Shown: positions 25,431 through 34,210, counted from the first letter of the stretch. The stretch: 52,643 nucleotides of DNA from Desulfurococcaceae archaeon (GCA_020833225.1 JAJHQS010000006.1:1-52643); one strand, 5' to 3'. Translations and numbers: made by a program. The notes: generated by a model from the sequence alone, not told the origin.

Positions 25431-27035
25431 ATGAGTGCTATTAGTGAAGAAAAATATATGAGTATTAGTCCAGCTGAGTTCTTCTACAAGTACCGCGAAG
25501 TAGCTGGTTTTGCAAACCCTGTAAAAGCATTTTACCAGGTGGTTAAAGAACTTATTGATAACGCTCTTGACGCTACTGATATGCATGGTATATTGCCAGA
25601 TGTGAAGATCTCTATTGAGAAAGCCGATGAAGTTCAAGAGTATTATAAAATCACAGTTGAAGATAATGGTATTGGCATACCACCAGATGTTGTTCCATAC
25701 GCTTTTGGAAAAGTGCTTTTTAGTAGTAAGTATGTTATGAAGCAATCTCGTGGAATGTATGGTTTAGGCGTAAAAATGGTTGTTTTATATGCACAAATGA
25801 CCACTGGTAGACCTGTTGAAGTAATCACTAGTAGGGAAAACTATAGGATGATATATTATTTCAAGCTGAGAATAGATATTAATAAGAATGAACCTGTTAT
25901 AATTGAGAGAGGTGCTTGGAGAAAGACACGTGACTGGCATGGAACAGTAGTATCAGTGACTATTGAAGGAGACTGGGGCAGGGCTAAACAGAGAATTTTA
26001 GAATATCTTTCCAGGACATCGATAATCACACCATACGCGAATATTACTTTAATAACACCTGAGAACGAAATAATACACTACTCTAGAGTAACTAATGCTA
26101 TGCCAAAACCTCCTCGTGAATCAAAACCTCACCCACGGGGAATAGATTTAGAGATGTTTAAAACACTAATAAATAATAATGGTAATGGTGAAGAACCAGT
26201 AGAAGAGTTTTTAACAAGTAATTTTCAGAGTATAGGTCCATCAACAGCTAGAGCGATTTTAAACTTAGCTAAGATAGATCCCTATAAGAAATTACATGAG
26301 TTAACAGAAAGCGAAATACAGAGGTTATTTAATATTATTAAAAGCTATGATAAATACAAGCCACCATCAGCCACATCGCTCTCACCACTCGGTAGAGAAG
26401 TCCTAGAAGCAGGTTTAAAGAGGATTTTTGAACCTGAATTTCTATACGCTGTGACTAGGAGTCCACGTTCTTATGAAGGAAACCCCTTTATAGTAGAAGC
26501 TGCCATTAGTTATGGTGGTAATACTCCCATGAGCCCCCAAGAACAACCAATCATATTGAGATATGCAAATAGAGTACCGCTTATATATGATGAAAGCACA
26601 GATGTAGTTACTCAAGTTGTAAAAGAAGATGTGAATTGGGAAAGCTATATGATCTCCTTTCCAGCACCACTAGCTATAGTTGTTCACATATGTAGTACTA
26701 AAATACCGTTTAAAGGAGTAGGTAAAGAGAGTATTGCAGATATTCCTGAAATTAGGAGAGAGGTTAAACTAGCTATTATGGAAGTTACACGCGAATTAAA
26801 ACGTTATCTTGTAAAAAAAGTTAAAGAAAAAGAAGTGATGCGCAGAGTAGAGATCTTAGCAAAGTATATTCCAGAAGTAGCTAGGTCTCTGGCTATAATA
26901 CTCGGAGATAACAGCTCTAAGAACAGAATAGAGGCCGCTTTAACCCGTAAGCTCATAGAATACGTTTCGAGAAGATCTAATGTTTCAGTTGAAATCGTAA
27001 ACTCTATTGTTAAATCTGTGAAGATAGGTGTTTAA
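25431..27035 (+). CDS. top6B: DNA topoisomerase VI subunit B
   Basis: ATPase subunit of the type IIB topoisomerase that relaxes and decatenates DNA. GHKL ATPase motifs are KELIDNALDATD (motif N), EDNGIGIPPD (G1) and SRGMYGLGVKM (G2). A helix-two-turn-helix region follows (SIGPSTARAIL) and then the transducer domain. About 534 residues. I prefer ATG 25431, giving MSAISEEKYMSISPAEFF, which matches the start of characterised homologues and has GGTG upstream; GTG 25416 in frame is the alternative. The gene precedes top6A by three bases. Confidence 0.96.
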   Translation: MSAISEEKYMSISPAEFFYKYREVAGFANPVKAFYQVVKELIDNALDATDMHGILPDVKISIEKADEVQEYYKITVEDNGIGIPPDVVPYAFGKVLFSSKYVMKQSRGMYGLGVKMVVLYAQMTTGRPVEVITSRENYRMIYYFKLRIDINKNEPVIIERGAWRKTRDWHGTVVSVTIEGDWGRAKQRILEYLSRTSIITPYANITLITPENEIIHYSRVTNAMPKPPRESKPHPRGIDLEMFKTLINNNGNGEEPVEEFLTSNFQSIGPSTARAILNLAKIDPYKKLHELTESEIQRLFNIIKSYDKYKPPSATSLSPLGREVLEAGLKRIFEPEFLYAVTRSPRSYEGNPFIVEAAISYGGNTPMSPQEQPIILRYANRVPLIYDESTDVVTQVVKEDVNWESYMISFPAPLAIVVHICSTKIPFKGVGKESIADIPEIRREVKLAIMEVTRELKRYLVKKVKEKEVMRRVEILAKYIPEVARSLAIILGDNSSKNRIEAALTRKLIEYVSRRSNVSVEIVNSIVKSVKIGV

Positions 27036-27038
27036 ATT

Positions 27039-28349
27039 ATGTCTACTATTTCAGAAACAGATGTTAAAACTCGAATGAGGGCTTTAGACCTCATAAAGGA
27101 GAATTTTAAAAGACTCCTTGATGAACTAGATAAGAGTGGTAAACTCCACCTAGTATTTCCCAAGAGAACGCTCTCAAATACTATTTACGACCAGAAGTCG
27201 AAAATACTACTCTTAGGACCCGATATCCAATATAGATCGTTTACAGATATTAATGAAGCAAAGAAATTCACACAAACCATACTTATGGCTTCAATAATAT
27301 ACAAGGCTCTTAGAAACAATGAATATCCAACTATTCGTGACTTATTCTACAGAGGTAAACACACTATTAGCTACACTAGTATTGATGGGAAGAAAGTGTC
27401 GGAAAATAGTTGGGATGATCAAAGGGAATCCGATAGTGTAATTAGAGACTTAGAGGTGTTTCTTAATATACTCCGCGAAGACCTCCTTATACTAAGCAAG
27501 GAGAAGGGAAAAGTAGTTGGGAACCTAATTATAAAGAGCGGTGATGACACCATAGACCTCAGTAAAATGGGTCATGGAGCATACGCTATTGAACCTACGC
27601 CAGACCTCATAGACTTTATAGATGTTGATGCCGAATACGTCTTAGTAGTAGAGAAAGATGCCGTTTTTCAACAATTACACAGATATGGTTTTTGGAAGAA
27701 AAACAAGGTGGTTTTAGTTACGAGTGCTGGTCAACCTGATAGAGCTACTAGGAGATTTGTAAGGAGACTGAGTGAGGAGTTCAAACTACCTGTTTACATA
27801 CTATGTGACAGTGATCCATACGGATTTTATATATATAGCGTATTCAAAGCAGGTAGTATAACATTATCCTATGAGAGTGAGAGACTCGCCACACCTACAG
27901 CTAAATTTATAGGTGTAACACTTACAGATATCTTCGGCACAGAGATCTTTAAAGAGATCCTTAGAGATCCCCAAATAAAAAATACATTAGAAGAGATCGC
28001 CAAAGATGTTTTAAAATTGAAAAGTAAAGAGCCATATTTAAGTATCGAAGAGAGAAGGAACTTCGTAATTAAGGCTAAGCTAAGAGATATTGAGAGAGCT
28101 GTTGAATTAGTAGGCTATAGAGTTGCAGAAGCCTGTATAGGGTCTCCGGAGTATAGAAGTAAAATTAAGAGAAAAGAAGGAGTAAGCGGATATCCATGGT
28201 TTCTTACTCCCGAATGGATTCGCGAACTCTGCATATTCTTTTATACAACTAGTAAACTTGAAATAGAAGCAATTACAGGTAAGGGTTTAAGATTCCTAGC
28301 TGACATCTATATCCCGAGGAAAATTGAGAATGAAGACTGGATAGATTAG
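27039..28349 (+). CDS. top6A: DNA topoisomerase VI subunit A
   Basis: Catalytic subunit, homologous to meiotic Spo11, which makes the double-strand break through a tyrosyl-DNA link. The active-site Tyr104 lies in IRDLFYRGKHT. The Toprim metal site is visible as VVEKDAVFQQL (Glu) and ILCDSDPYGFYIY (DxD). 436 residues, slightly longer than most homologues. It is coupled to top6B with three bases between them. A likely box C/D RNA begins on the other strand directly behind its stop. Confidence 0.96.
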   Translation: MSTISETDVKTRMRALDLIKENFKRLLDELDKSGKLHLVFPKRTLSNTIYDQKSKILLLGPDIQYRSFTDINEAKKFTQTILMASIIYKALRNNEYPTIRDLFYRGKHTISYTSIDGKKVSENSWDDQRESDSVIRDLEVFLNILREDLLILSKEKGKVVGNLIIKSGDDTIDLSKMGHGAYAIEPTPDLIDFIDVDAEYVLVVEKDAVFQQLHRYGFWKKNKVVLVTSAGQPDRATRRFVRRLSEEFKLPVYILCDSDPYGFYIYSVFKAGSITLSYESERLATPTAKFIGVTLTDIFGTEIFKEILRDPQIKNTLEEIAKDVLKLKSKEPYLSIEERRNFVIKAKLRDIERAVELVGYRVAEACIGSPEYRSKIKRKEGVSGYPWFLTPEWIRELCIFFYTTSKLEIEAITGKGLRFLADIYIPRKIENEDWID

Positions 28350-28350
28350 T

Positions 28351-28402
28351 TCAGCTGAGACAGGTCTCCGCAAGCTTTACGGCTTTAATGGGGATTCATC
28401 AT
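28351..28402 (-). ncRNA. Likely box C/D sRNA behind top6A
   Basis: Minus strand: box C ATGATGA (28402-28396), box D CTGA (28354-28351), total 52 bases, the usual archaeal size. The internal boxes are weak: C' could be TGCGGA (28372-28367), and D' is not clear. The 12-base guide before box D (28366-28355, GACCTGTCTCAG) is complementary over 11 bases to the conserved LSU rRNA segment I remember as GUGAGACAGGUC after the peptidyl-transferase region. Perfect C and D boxes plus this target make it likely; the degenerate centre lowers confidence. Confidence 0.5.
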
Positions 28403-28440
28403 CAAGAAGTATTTTACAAACTCTGCCTAATATCTCCTTC

Positions 28441-28596
28441 TTACTCCTCGAAATACTCGATGATCTTATGAAAAGTGTTTTTATTACAGTAAGGACAATA
28501 GTGATATAATTTTGAAAATTCCTTTTTTAGCGGAAAGCTCACATATAACCTCCACTCTAATCCACATTCTAAACATTGTAATAGCCAATATCCCAT
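28441..28596 (-). CDS. Small zinc-ribbon protein
   Basis: A 51-residue frame with two Cys pairs (CLECG and CPYCN) 26 residues apart, the form of a single zinc ribbon. The ATG at 28596 is preceded by TTGGGGT at a normal distance, and the TAA is at 28441-28443. I know no function; such mini-ribbons are common in archaea and usually bind nucleic acid or a protein partner. It lies between the sRNA and the ASCH-domain gene on the same strand as the latter. Confidence 0.6.
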   Translation of the reverse strand: MGYWLLQCLECGLEWRLYVSFPLKKEFSKLYHYCPYCNKNTFHKIIEYFEE

Positions 28597-28636
28597 ATTT
28601 ACCCCAAATCAATAATGTATTCTACCTAGTACTTAA

Positions 28637-29257
28637 TTAGTTTTCTGACATGTCGCTTTCTACTCGCATTGTTTTGAGAACTCCCTTCTCGATTAACATT
28701 TTAATGGCTTTTTTAATAGTCCTCCTGACAATGCCACGTTTATTTAAATTTCCTAATACTCTGAGCGTTGTTTTTCTAATACTACTTGTCCTGGTTAGAT
28801 CAATTAGTATTTTCACTTCAAAGTCGCTTAATTCGTTTTTAATATATCTAAGTGCTATTCGAGCTATATCCACAGGTTTAAGCCCGTGATAAGGATCTTC
28901 GGATAGGAGCATGTCTAATCTCTGAGTAACTTCGAACTCTATTATAGTAACGTAGTCATCATCTCTAATACCCTTGTATACTCTTCTCAATTCCTCTATG
29001 AGCTCTTCTCTTGAGGTGTAACCTTCAAGTTTTGCTTCATAATCACCAAGCTCGCGTAGTCTTTTAAAATACACCCTAGTGATTTTTGCCTTAGCTATGG
29101 GTCTTCCTCCCGCATGTATGATAATCTCATTATACTTGGGTTTTACAATACCCCTTCTAATGGTAGCTCTTTTCTCTCCACTAAATATCTTCTCAATATA
29201 AACTCCCTTAAGCATGAGGTGTCTTCCAATAAACTTTACTTTGGCCTTTTCAACCAT
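28637..29257 (-). CDS. ASCH/PUA-like domain protein with C-terminal helical domain
   Basis: 206 residues. The first 110 form an ASCH domain, a beta-barrel related to PUA that binds RNA: GVYIEKIFSGEKRATIRRGIVK, IHAGGRPIAKAKITRVYF, YKGIRDDDYVTIIEF. The remainder is helical and basic (TSSIRKTTLRVLGNLNKRGIVRRTIKKAIKMLIEKGVL) and resembles a winged helix. The role is unknown; RNA binding or translational regulation is the usual suggestion. It lies downstream of thrS on the same strand with a 27-base gap. Confidence 0.75.
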   Translation of the reverse strand: MVEKAKVKFIGRHLMLKGVYIEKIFSGEKRATIRRGIVKPKYNEIIIHAGGRPIAKAKITRVYFKRLRELGDYEAKLEGYTSREELIEELRRVYKGIRDDDYVTIIEFEVTQRLDMLLSEDPYHGLKPVDIARIALRYIKNELSDFEVKILIDLTRTSSIRKTTLRVLGNLNKRGIVRRTIKKAIKMLIEKGVLKTMRVESDMSEN

Positions 29258-29284
29258 TGAAATAAACCATTTAACTTAGTCATA

Positions 29285-31117
29285 TCATGATAGAAATATA
29301 GGTTGCCTGGAGAGACTTAGAGGGAAGAAGGGTTCTACTTGTGGATATCCCTCACATTCCCTTTTTAATATCTCTATGAATTCTTCTAATCTCATTAAGA
29401 CTTGCTTATTTGCTGAGCGAATTCTCACATTAAGTGTCTGTGTTTTATACTCTCTTTCACCGAGAACTACTATGTATGGTATCCAGAGAATACCTGCTTC
29501 TCTAATTTTCTTGCCTAATGTAATGTCTCTATCATCAACATCAACTCTGAACTTTTCTTCTAATATGCGCTTTGCTACGTTATAGGCATATTCATTGTAC
29601 TCTCTAGATACTGGAATTACTCTTACTTGGATAGGTGAGAGCCATGTTGGTAAGGACACTATTTGACCGCTTTTTTCCATTAATGCGGCATTATCCAAGA
29701 TCATGTAAATATACCTCTCAATACTACCAATAATCGCTGTATGTATTATAACAGGGTATTTTTTGTTACCTGCTTCATCCACATAGGTAATTTCAAATCT
29801 CTTACTATTACCTATATCAATTTGAAACGTGGCAATTTCTCTAGGCCGATTGAGATTATCGATTATGTGATATTCCACGTTGAGAACCCAGTAATATATT
29901 CCTGAAGGAATGACAGCTACTAATGCTGGATACTCGTCGTTCTTTATGAACTCCACTAGGGTATCTCTATGGTTTTCAAAGAAATCTTTAGTTACATTAT
30001 ATAGAGCTATGTATTTTCTACCTGCTTTATAAGCTTCTCTATGTATTTGTCTCTGAACTATTTTAGATACTTCTATAGCCTCATTGAGGTCTTTTGTTAA
30101 AATGTGTAGATCCGGCATGTAGAACTTTCTTAGCCTGAAACATAGGCTGAGCTCTCCGCGTTGCTCAAGTCTATAACTATCTGCTATTTCAAATACCCCG
30201 AAGGGTAGGTCTTTATAACTTATAATCCAGTCTCTAAGCATAGCGAATTGCTGATGGCAAGCTGCATATCTTAAGACGTATCTTTCGTTATCTACCTCAA
30301 CCTCATAGAGTCTATCGCCAAATAATGCAGCATGTTCATATACTGGTCTCTCCCTGAGGTTAAACATGTTTGTCCCCATAACTCTAAATACAGGTATCCC
30401 GAGATCTCTCGCTACTTGCCACGAGTATCTAGATACAGCTTCCATTATTACTGCTGCATATGGTGAGTATCGCATATGTCCATGATCACTCATCGACTCC
30501 CACTCTAAACCAAATTTCTTACAGTAATAGTTAACTCTGTTTTCTCCACCCTCAAGCTCTATGCCATAGACTTCTTTGTCTACTAGAACTTTTAGTTCAC
30601 GGTAGTTAGTGTAGTCAAATTCCTCGGGCTTGAAAACCTTGCCAGAAGGCGTTACAATATAGAATTCTCTTTCTATAGGTCTCTTAGCTAACTGTGATTT
30701 CTTAGTTATTGTTCTTGAGAGCTCGCTTAATGGATGACCATAACACTCTAATTTAAAAGACTTATACCAGCCAAAGGGGGCTTTATGAACTGGTATGCTT
30801 GATCTCTTTAAAAGTGCTTTATATAATGCATCAAGTACTTCAATAGCTTTATGTGGTGGAGCTAACTGTGAAGATAAGTGTGCATAGGGATATAAGACTA
30901 TGATTGAAGGTTTAACCTGATTAGATATGTTTAAAATTTCAGAAGAAGCCTCTTCCACGAGATCCACTGTATCATCGGCTTCAATGCTGAGAAATACTAC
31001 TAGCGAGTTTTCAAAAGTACCTTCAACATTAGCTTGGTTTAACGGCTCAAACTCCTCAACAGCTTTCTCCACTACCTTGTAGCTGAAACTACGCGCATGA
31101 ATACTGAGTATTCTCAC
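29285..31117 (-). CDS. thrS: Threonyl-tRNA synthetase (archaeal type)
   Basis: Class II synthetase of 610 residues. The N-terminal ~140 residues are the archaeal editing domain that removes mischarged serine: MRILSIHARSF, VLYPYAHLSS and PFGWYKSFKLECYGHPLSE. The catalytic core shows YSPYAAVIMEA, FGVFEIADSYRLEQRGELSLCFRLRKF (motif 2) and the C-terminal anticodon domain from PIQVRVIPVS. Some Crenarchaeota split editing and catalytic functions into two genes; here both are in one. I choose GTG 31117 because AGGTG lies seven bases upstream and the protein then begins as homologues do; ATG 31138 is an alternative. Confidence 0.94.
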   Translation of the reverse strand: MRILSIHARSFSYKVVEKAVEEFEPLNQANVEGTFENSLVVFLSIEADDTVDLVEEASSEILNISNQVKPSIIVLYPYAHLSSQLAPPHKAIEVLDALYKALLKRSSIPVHKAPFGWYKSFKLECYGHPLSELSRTITKKSQLAKRPIEREFYIVTPSGKVFKPEEFDYTNYRELKVLVDKEVYGIELEGGENRVNYYCKKFGLEWESMSDHGHMRYSPYAAVIMEAVSRYSWQVARDLGIPVFRVMGTNMFNLRERPVYEHAALFGDRLYEVEVDNERYVLRYAACHQQFAMLRDWIISYKDLPFGVFEIADSYRLEQRGELSLCFRLRKFYMPDLHILTKDLNEAIEVSKIVQRQIHREAYKAGRKYIALYNVTKDFFENHRDTLVEFIKNDEYPALVAVIPSGIYYWVLNVEYHIIDNLNRPREIATFQIDIGNSKRFEITYVDEAGNKKYPVIIHTAIIGSIERYIYMILDNAALMEKSGQIVSLPTWLSPIQVRVIPVSREYNEYAYNVAKRILEEKFRVDVDDRDITLGKKIREAGILWIPYIVVLGEREYKTQTLNVRIRSANKQVLMRLEEFIEILKRECEGYPQVEPFFPLSLSRQPIFLS

Positions 31118-31209
31118 TAGAATACACCTAGTTTTCAAAAATAGTTGATTACAACCTCAGTATATTAAGCGTTTTAAAAAGCATATTAAAATAAGGAGAG
31201 GGGGGAAAA

Positions 31210-32178
31210 TTGCCTGAGAAAAGTAGTGAAGCTTCATTTATATCTGTGCGAGACATTCCCGGCGTAAACCCGCCAATAGCTGAGAAGCTTGAAGCGGCTG
31301 GTTATATTTCAGCGTGGAGTATTGTTGTAGTGAGACCTGAGGAGCTCGCAGAAAAAACAGGTATACCTGTTCCAGTAGCTACTAAGATTATTGAGAATGC
31401 TAGGAGAATGCTTGGTATAAAGTTTAAGACAGCTAAAGAAGTAAAAGTAGAGAGATTAAATGTAAAGAAGATTACTACTGGTAGTAAAAACTTAGATGAA
31501 CTACTCGGCGGAGGTATTGAAACTAAGACTATAACAGAGTTTTATGGAGAATATGGTAGTGGTAAAACACAAATTTGTCACCAGCTTAGTGTAAATGTTC
31601 AACTACCCTATGAAAAAGGCGGATTACTTGGTAAAGCTGTCTATATTGACACTGAGGGTACATTTAGATGGGAACGTATTGAAGCCATGGCAAGGGCCCT
31701 TGGATTAGACCCGGATTCTGTGATGGATAATATTTATTATATTAGAGCGTATAATAGTGATCACCAGATCTCGATAGTAGACGACCTCTTCTCCTTCGTC
31801 CCGAAAAACAATGTTAAGCTAGTAGCCATAGATAGTGTAACAAGTCACTTCAGAGCAGAATATCCTGGAAGAGAGCATTTAGCTGAGAGGCAACAAAAAT
31901 TAAATGCCCACTTACATCAGTTAATGAGACTTGCTGAAGCATATAATATTGCAGTTGTAGTTACAAATCAGGTTATGGCTAGACCTGATATTTTCTACGG
32001 AGATCCCACGGCTGCTGTTGGCGGTCACGTACTTGCTCACGTGCCAGGAGTTAGGGTGTATTTGAAGAAAGCTAAGGGTAATAAGAGAATAGCAAGAGTT
32101 GTAGATGCACCTCATTTACCTGAAGGCGAAGCAGTGTTTGCAATAACCGAAGAAGGTATACGTGACATAGAGGAGTAA
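31210..32178 (+). CDS. radA: DNA recombinase RadA
   Basis: Archaeal RecA/Rad51 protein of 322 residues that forms filaments on single-stranded DNA and drives strand exchange. An N-terminal helix-hairpin-helix domain ([16 protein letters not shown]) is followed by Walker [10 protein letters not shown] (113-121), the polymerisation/ATP-cap region, Walker [10 protein letters not shown], loop L1 [10 protein letters not shown] and loop L2 ending in the PTAAVGGHV block. No intein. TTG start behind GAGAGGGGGG. Upstream thrS is divergent. Confidence 0.97.
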   Translation: MPEKSSEASFISVRDIPGVNPPIAEKLEAAGYISAWSIVVVRPEELAEKTGIPVPVATKIIENARRMLGIKFKTAKEVKVERLNVKKITTGSKNLDELLGGGIETKTITEFYGEYGSGKTQICHQLSVNVQLPYEKGGLLGKAVYIDTEGTFRWERIEAMARALGLDPDSVMDNIYYIRAYNSDHQISIVDDLFSFVPKNNVKLVAIDSVTSHFRAEYPGREHLAERQQKLNAHLHQLMRLAEAYNIAVVVTNQVMARPDIFYGDPTAAVGGHVLAHVPGVRVYLKKAKGNKRIARVVDAPHLPEGEAVFAITEEGIRDIEE

Positions 32179-32223
32179 ACTTCAACTCATTATCCAACTA
32201 CGTAGTAGTTGTGGTTGATTAAC

Positions 32224-32718
32224 ATGAAAATTCTCTGGAATCCGTGGAGATATGAGTATGTAAAAAAGACAGCGTTATCCCGGAGTGAAAAGGAGTGTTT
32301 ATTTTGTAAGCTTCAAAATATGAGCGATGAGGAAGCTTTTATTATCCATAGAGGACAGTATTCATATGTATTATTAAATGCATATCCATATAACACTGGA
32401 CACCTGATGATCGCCCCCTATAAACACGCAGCTGAACTCACTGAACTCGACGACTCAACTCTCTTAGAAATAGTGCTCTTAGCGAAAAAAGCCATTGCTG
32501 TATTGAGAAGGGCTCTTATGGCTGAGGGATTTAACATAGGTTCAAATATAGGTAGAGCTGCTGGTGCCGGTATCCCAGATCACTTCCACGTTCACATAGT
32601 GCCTAGGTGGGTTGGCGACGCAAATTTCTTAGCTATAATTTCGGGTGTAAAACCACTACCGTTGGGGCTTAGAGAAGCTTATGATATTATTAAAAAATCC
32701 TGGACTCTGGATGAATAA
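32224..32718 (+). CDS. HIT-family nucleotide hydrolase
   Basis: Histidine-triad protein of about 164 residues. The catalytic triad is HFHVHIVP, preceded by N-terminal CLFC (possible zinc pair) and the nucleotide-binding VLLNAYPYNTGHLMIAPYKH. Members hydrolyse dinucleoside polyphosphates or aminoacyl-/nucleoside phosphoramidates. ATG 32224 is preferred; an in-frame TTG 15 bases upstream has no better ribosome-binding site. Adjacent gene 32721 follows after two bases. Confidence 0.88.
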   Translation: MKILWNPWRYEYVKKTALSRSEKECLFCKLQNMSDEEAFIIHRGQYSYVLLNAYPYNTGHLMIAPYKHAAELTELDDSTLLEIVLLAKKAIAVLRRALMAEGFNIGSNIGRAAGAGIPDHFHVHIVPRWVGDANFLAIISGVKPLPLGLREAYDIIKKSWTLDE

Positions 32719-32720
32719 AG

Positions 32721-32945
32721 TTGATCTCGAAAAACGATCTAAGCATTATAGAAGAATATGTGATGTTTGGAGAAAAGAGATTTAGAATATGTGTTAAGGG
32801 AACTAACATAATTGTTAACGTCAAGGCTAGCAATGAGCAAGAGGCATTTACAAAAGCACTACAAGTACTTAATCAAGTAGGTTTAACAAACGATTCTCTT
32901 AATGAGTTAAGAAACCTCATGAGCGGAAAAACTGTCTGTAAATAA
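32721..32945 (+). CDS. Hypothetical protein
   Basis: 74 residues, unrecognised. A short beta region (FGEKRFRICVKGTNIIVNVKA) followed by two amphipathic helices (SNEQEAFTKALQVLNQVG). TTG start two bases after the HIT stop, so it is translated with it. The stop TAA (32943-32945) touches box D of a guide RNA read from the other strand. Confidence 0.55.
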   Translation: MISKNDLSIIEEYVMFGEKRFRICVKGTNIIVNVKASNEQEAFTKALQVLNQVGLTNDSLNELRNLMSGKTVCK

Positions 32946-33004
32946 TCAGTCCGCGGTAATGTCTTCATACCTCAACTCGAGGTCTAGGGGGCTAGTCTCA
33001 TCAC
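32946..33004 (-). ncRNA. Box C/D sRNA, guide to SSU rRNA 530 loop
   Basis: Minus strand: box C GTGATGA (33004-32998), C' TGAAGA (32967-32962), then a 12-base guide CATTACCGCGGA (32961-32950) and box D CTGA (32949-32946). The guide is complementary over ten bases to CCGCGGUAAU, the universally conserved 530 loop of 16S rRNA. By the D-plus-five rule the methylated base would be the C equivalent to E. coli C528. D' is less clear (TAGA near the middle), and the D'-C' spacer contains a small hairpin CCTC/GAGG. Total 59 bases. This replaces what would otherwise be a blank gap. Confidence 0.78.
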
Positions 33005-33041
33005 TACTAAGTAGTTATTTAGTTAAATAATGTTATATTTG

Positions 33042-33290
33042 TTATATTTTCTTAGATTTTAATTTTGCTCTTTGTGATAATAGTTCTGAGTATTCTTCGA
33101 GAAGTCTTTTAGCATAACCCTTAATCTCCTGTGGTGGTATTTTTTTCAATAATTCACGTGTAAATTTAGAAAAACATCTATTACTGTGAAATTTTAATGT
33201 TAAATCTTCAATATTGATAATAATACCCTGTCCTGAAGGAAAAACCCTACCACAGACAATACATCTATGCTTTGATTTCTCTACACTCAC
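33042..33290 (-). CDS. L24e/TRASH-like zinc-finger protein
   Basis: 82 residues. The pattern CIVCGRVFPSGQGIIINI...LKFHSNRCFSKF corresponds to the TRASH/L24e zinc finger (C-x2-C ... C, with H). The rest is a charged helix. It could be a ribosome-associated paralogue of L24e or a metal sensor fragment; the true L24e is usually about 60 residues, so I leave the name open. GTG start; overlaps the end of the membrane-protein gene by 26 bases. Confidence 0.65.
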   Translation of the reverse strand: MSVEKSKHRCIVCGRVFPSGQGIIINIEDLTLKFHSNRCFSKFTRELLKKIPPQEIKGYAKRLLEEYSELLSQRAKLKSKKI

Positions 33291-33975
33291 TTAAGCCAAC
33301 CTCTCTTATTTTCGTATATAATTTTGATACCTCTAAAGTGTAAAGTCTTATTATAAAAGGTAATTTATTACCATGTATCTCAATAAATTTTCTCTCACGA
33401 TTTTCTTTTACACACATGTCTCTGCTATATTCGAGAAATCTCCCATCAACTACTAGTCCTTTTTTATATAGAGTGAAAGAGCGAGGTATTAATAGTTGTT
33501 TTTGTTGCTTCGTTTTTCTTGATACAAGAAATCGCATTCCCTGAATCACGCCGATGAGAAATAGGTACATTATTATAAACTTGAGAAAGTTTATTAAAAA
33601 TCCGCTACCCAGAGCTTGTAGAAAACTACGAATATATGGCTCAATAAACATCGTGTAAAGTGGAATTAACATAAACGCTGTAAAGGGAAGTATGAGGTAT
33701 ATAATTGTTGATTTAAACTGACTTTTTAATTCCTCGGTGAGTAGAGAATCATACATCATTGCTTGAGCACTTGCACCCTCTTTAAATAGTAAGGGTCCTG
33801 CTGATTTATCAATACTCTTAGTACTCTTTAAGCCTGTTCTCGTCATAAGAATCATGAATAATATAAAGTACAATATGAATACCAATAGTGCATATTGAGG
33901 TATGAGAGCTGCTACTAGGGCAAACAATACTATTGAAATAGCTTGAATGACTATGTTGATTTTTCTACTAAACAT
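33265..33975 (-). CDS. Membrane protein, DUF2208-like
   Basis: 236 residues with four hydrophobic segments (about 9-27, 29-47, 88-108 and 123-148) and a soluble C-terminal third (SFTLYKKGLVVDGRFLEYSRDM...). This arrangement matches the crenarchaeal DUF2208 family as I remember it; function unknown. ATG with GAGGTG ten bases upstream. Its 3' end overlaps the zinc-finger gene, so they are co-translated. Confidence 0.65.
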   Translation of the reverse strand: MFSRKINIVIQAISIVLFALVAALIPQYALLVFILYFILFMILMTRTGLKSTKSIDKSAGPLLFKEGASAQAMMYDSLLTEELKSQFKSTIIYLILPFTAFMLIPLYTMFIEPYIRSFLQALGSGFLINFLKFIIMYLFLIGVIQGMRFLVSRKTKQQKQLLIPRSFTLYKKGLVVDGRFLEYSRDMCVKENRERKFIEIHGNKLPFIIRLYTLEVSKLYTKIREVGLSECREIKA

Positions 33976-34054
33976 ATAATACTAACACCTCTTAGCATTA
34001 ATTAAAACTATTATCTAAAGGATTAATAAGCTGGGAAGAAAATACCTAAAATTG

Positions 34055-34103
34055 ATGATGAATCGCCACTTAACAGATGTGTGAAGATGGTCCGTGTTAC
34101 TGA
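34055..34103 (+). ncRNA. Box C/D sRNA, first of a tandem pair
   Basis: Textbook layout on the plus strand: C ATGATGA (34055-34061), 12-base guide ATCGCCACTTAA, D' CAGA (34074-34077), four bases, C' TGAAGA (34082-34087), 12-base guide TGGTCCGTGTTA, D CTGA (34100-34103). The second guide is complementary over 11 bases to AACACGGACCA, a conserved LSU rRNA segment (the region methylated under eukaryotic U18, as I recall). I could not name a target for the first guide. Both guides are exactly 12 bases, as the archaeal RNP requires. Confidence 0.85.
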
Positions 34104-34128
34104 GTAAAAATATAATACTCACTTAGCT

Positions 34129-34176
34129 ATGAGGAGCGATGGGAGTCTGAGAGATGAGGACTTTATCCCCAACTGA
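34129..34176 (+). ncRNA. Box C/D sRNA, second of a tandem pair
   Basis: Plus strand: C ATGAGGA (34129-34135, one change from consensus), 11-base guide GCGATGGGAGT, D' CTGA (34147-34150), GAGA, C' TGAGGA (34155-34160), 12-base guide CTTTATCCCCAA, D CTGA (34173-34176). C and C' share the same TGAGGA variant. The last guide could pair over eight bases with GGGGAUAA of the LSU peptidyl-transferase region; this target is tentative. A TATA-like AAAAATATAATAC lies between the two RNAs, so each may have its own promoter. Confidence 0.75.
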
Positions 34177-34210
34177 GCTCTTCTTAGAGCATTTTCAAGA
34201 CGCTTTTATA

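Noticed and set aside
31210-32178. Intein in radA
   Set aside because: Walker A, loop L1 and loop L2 spacing is that of an uninterrupted 322-residue RadA.
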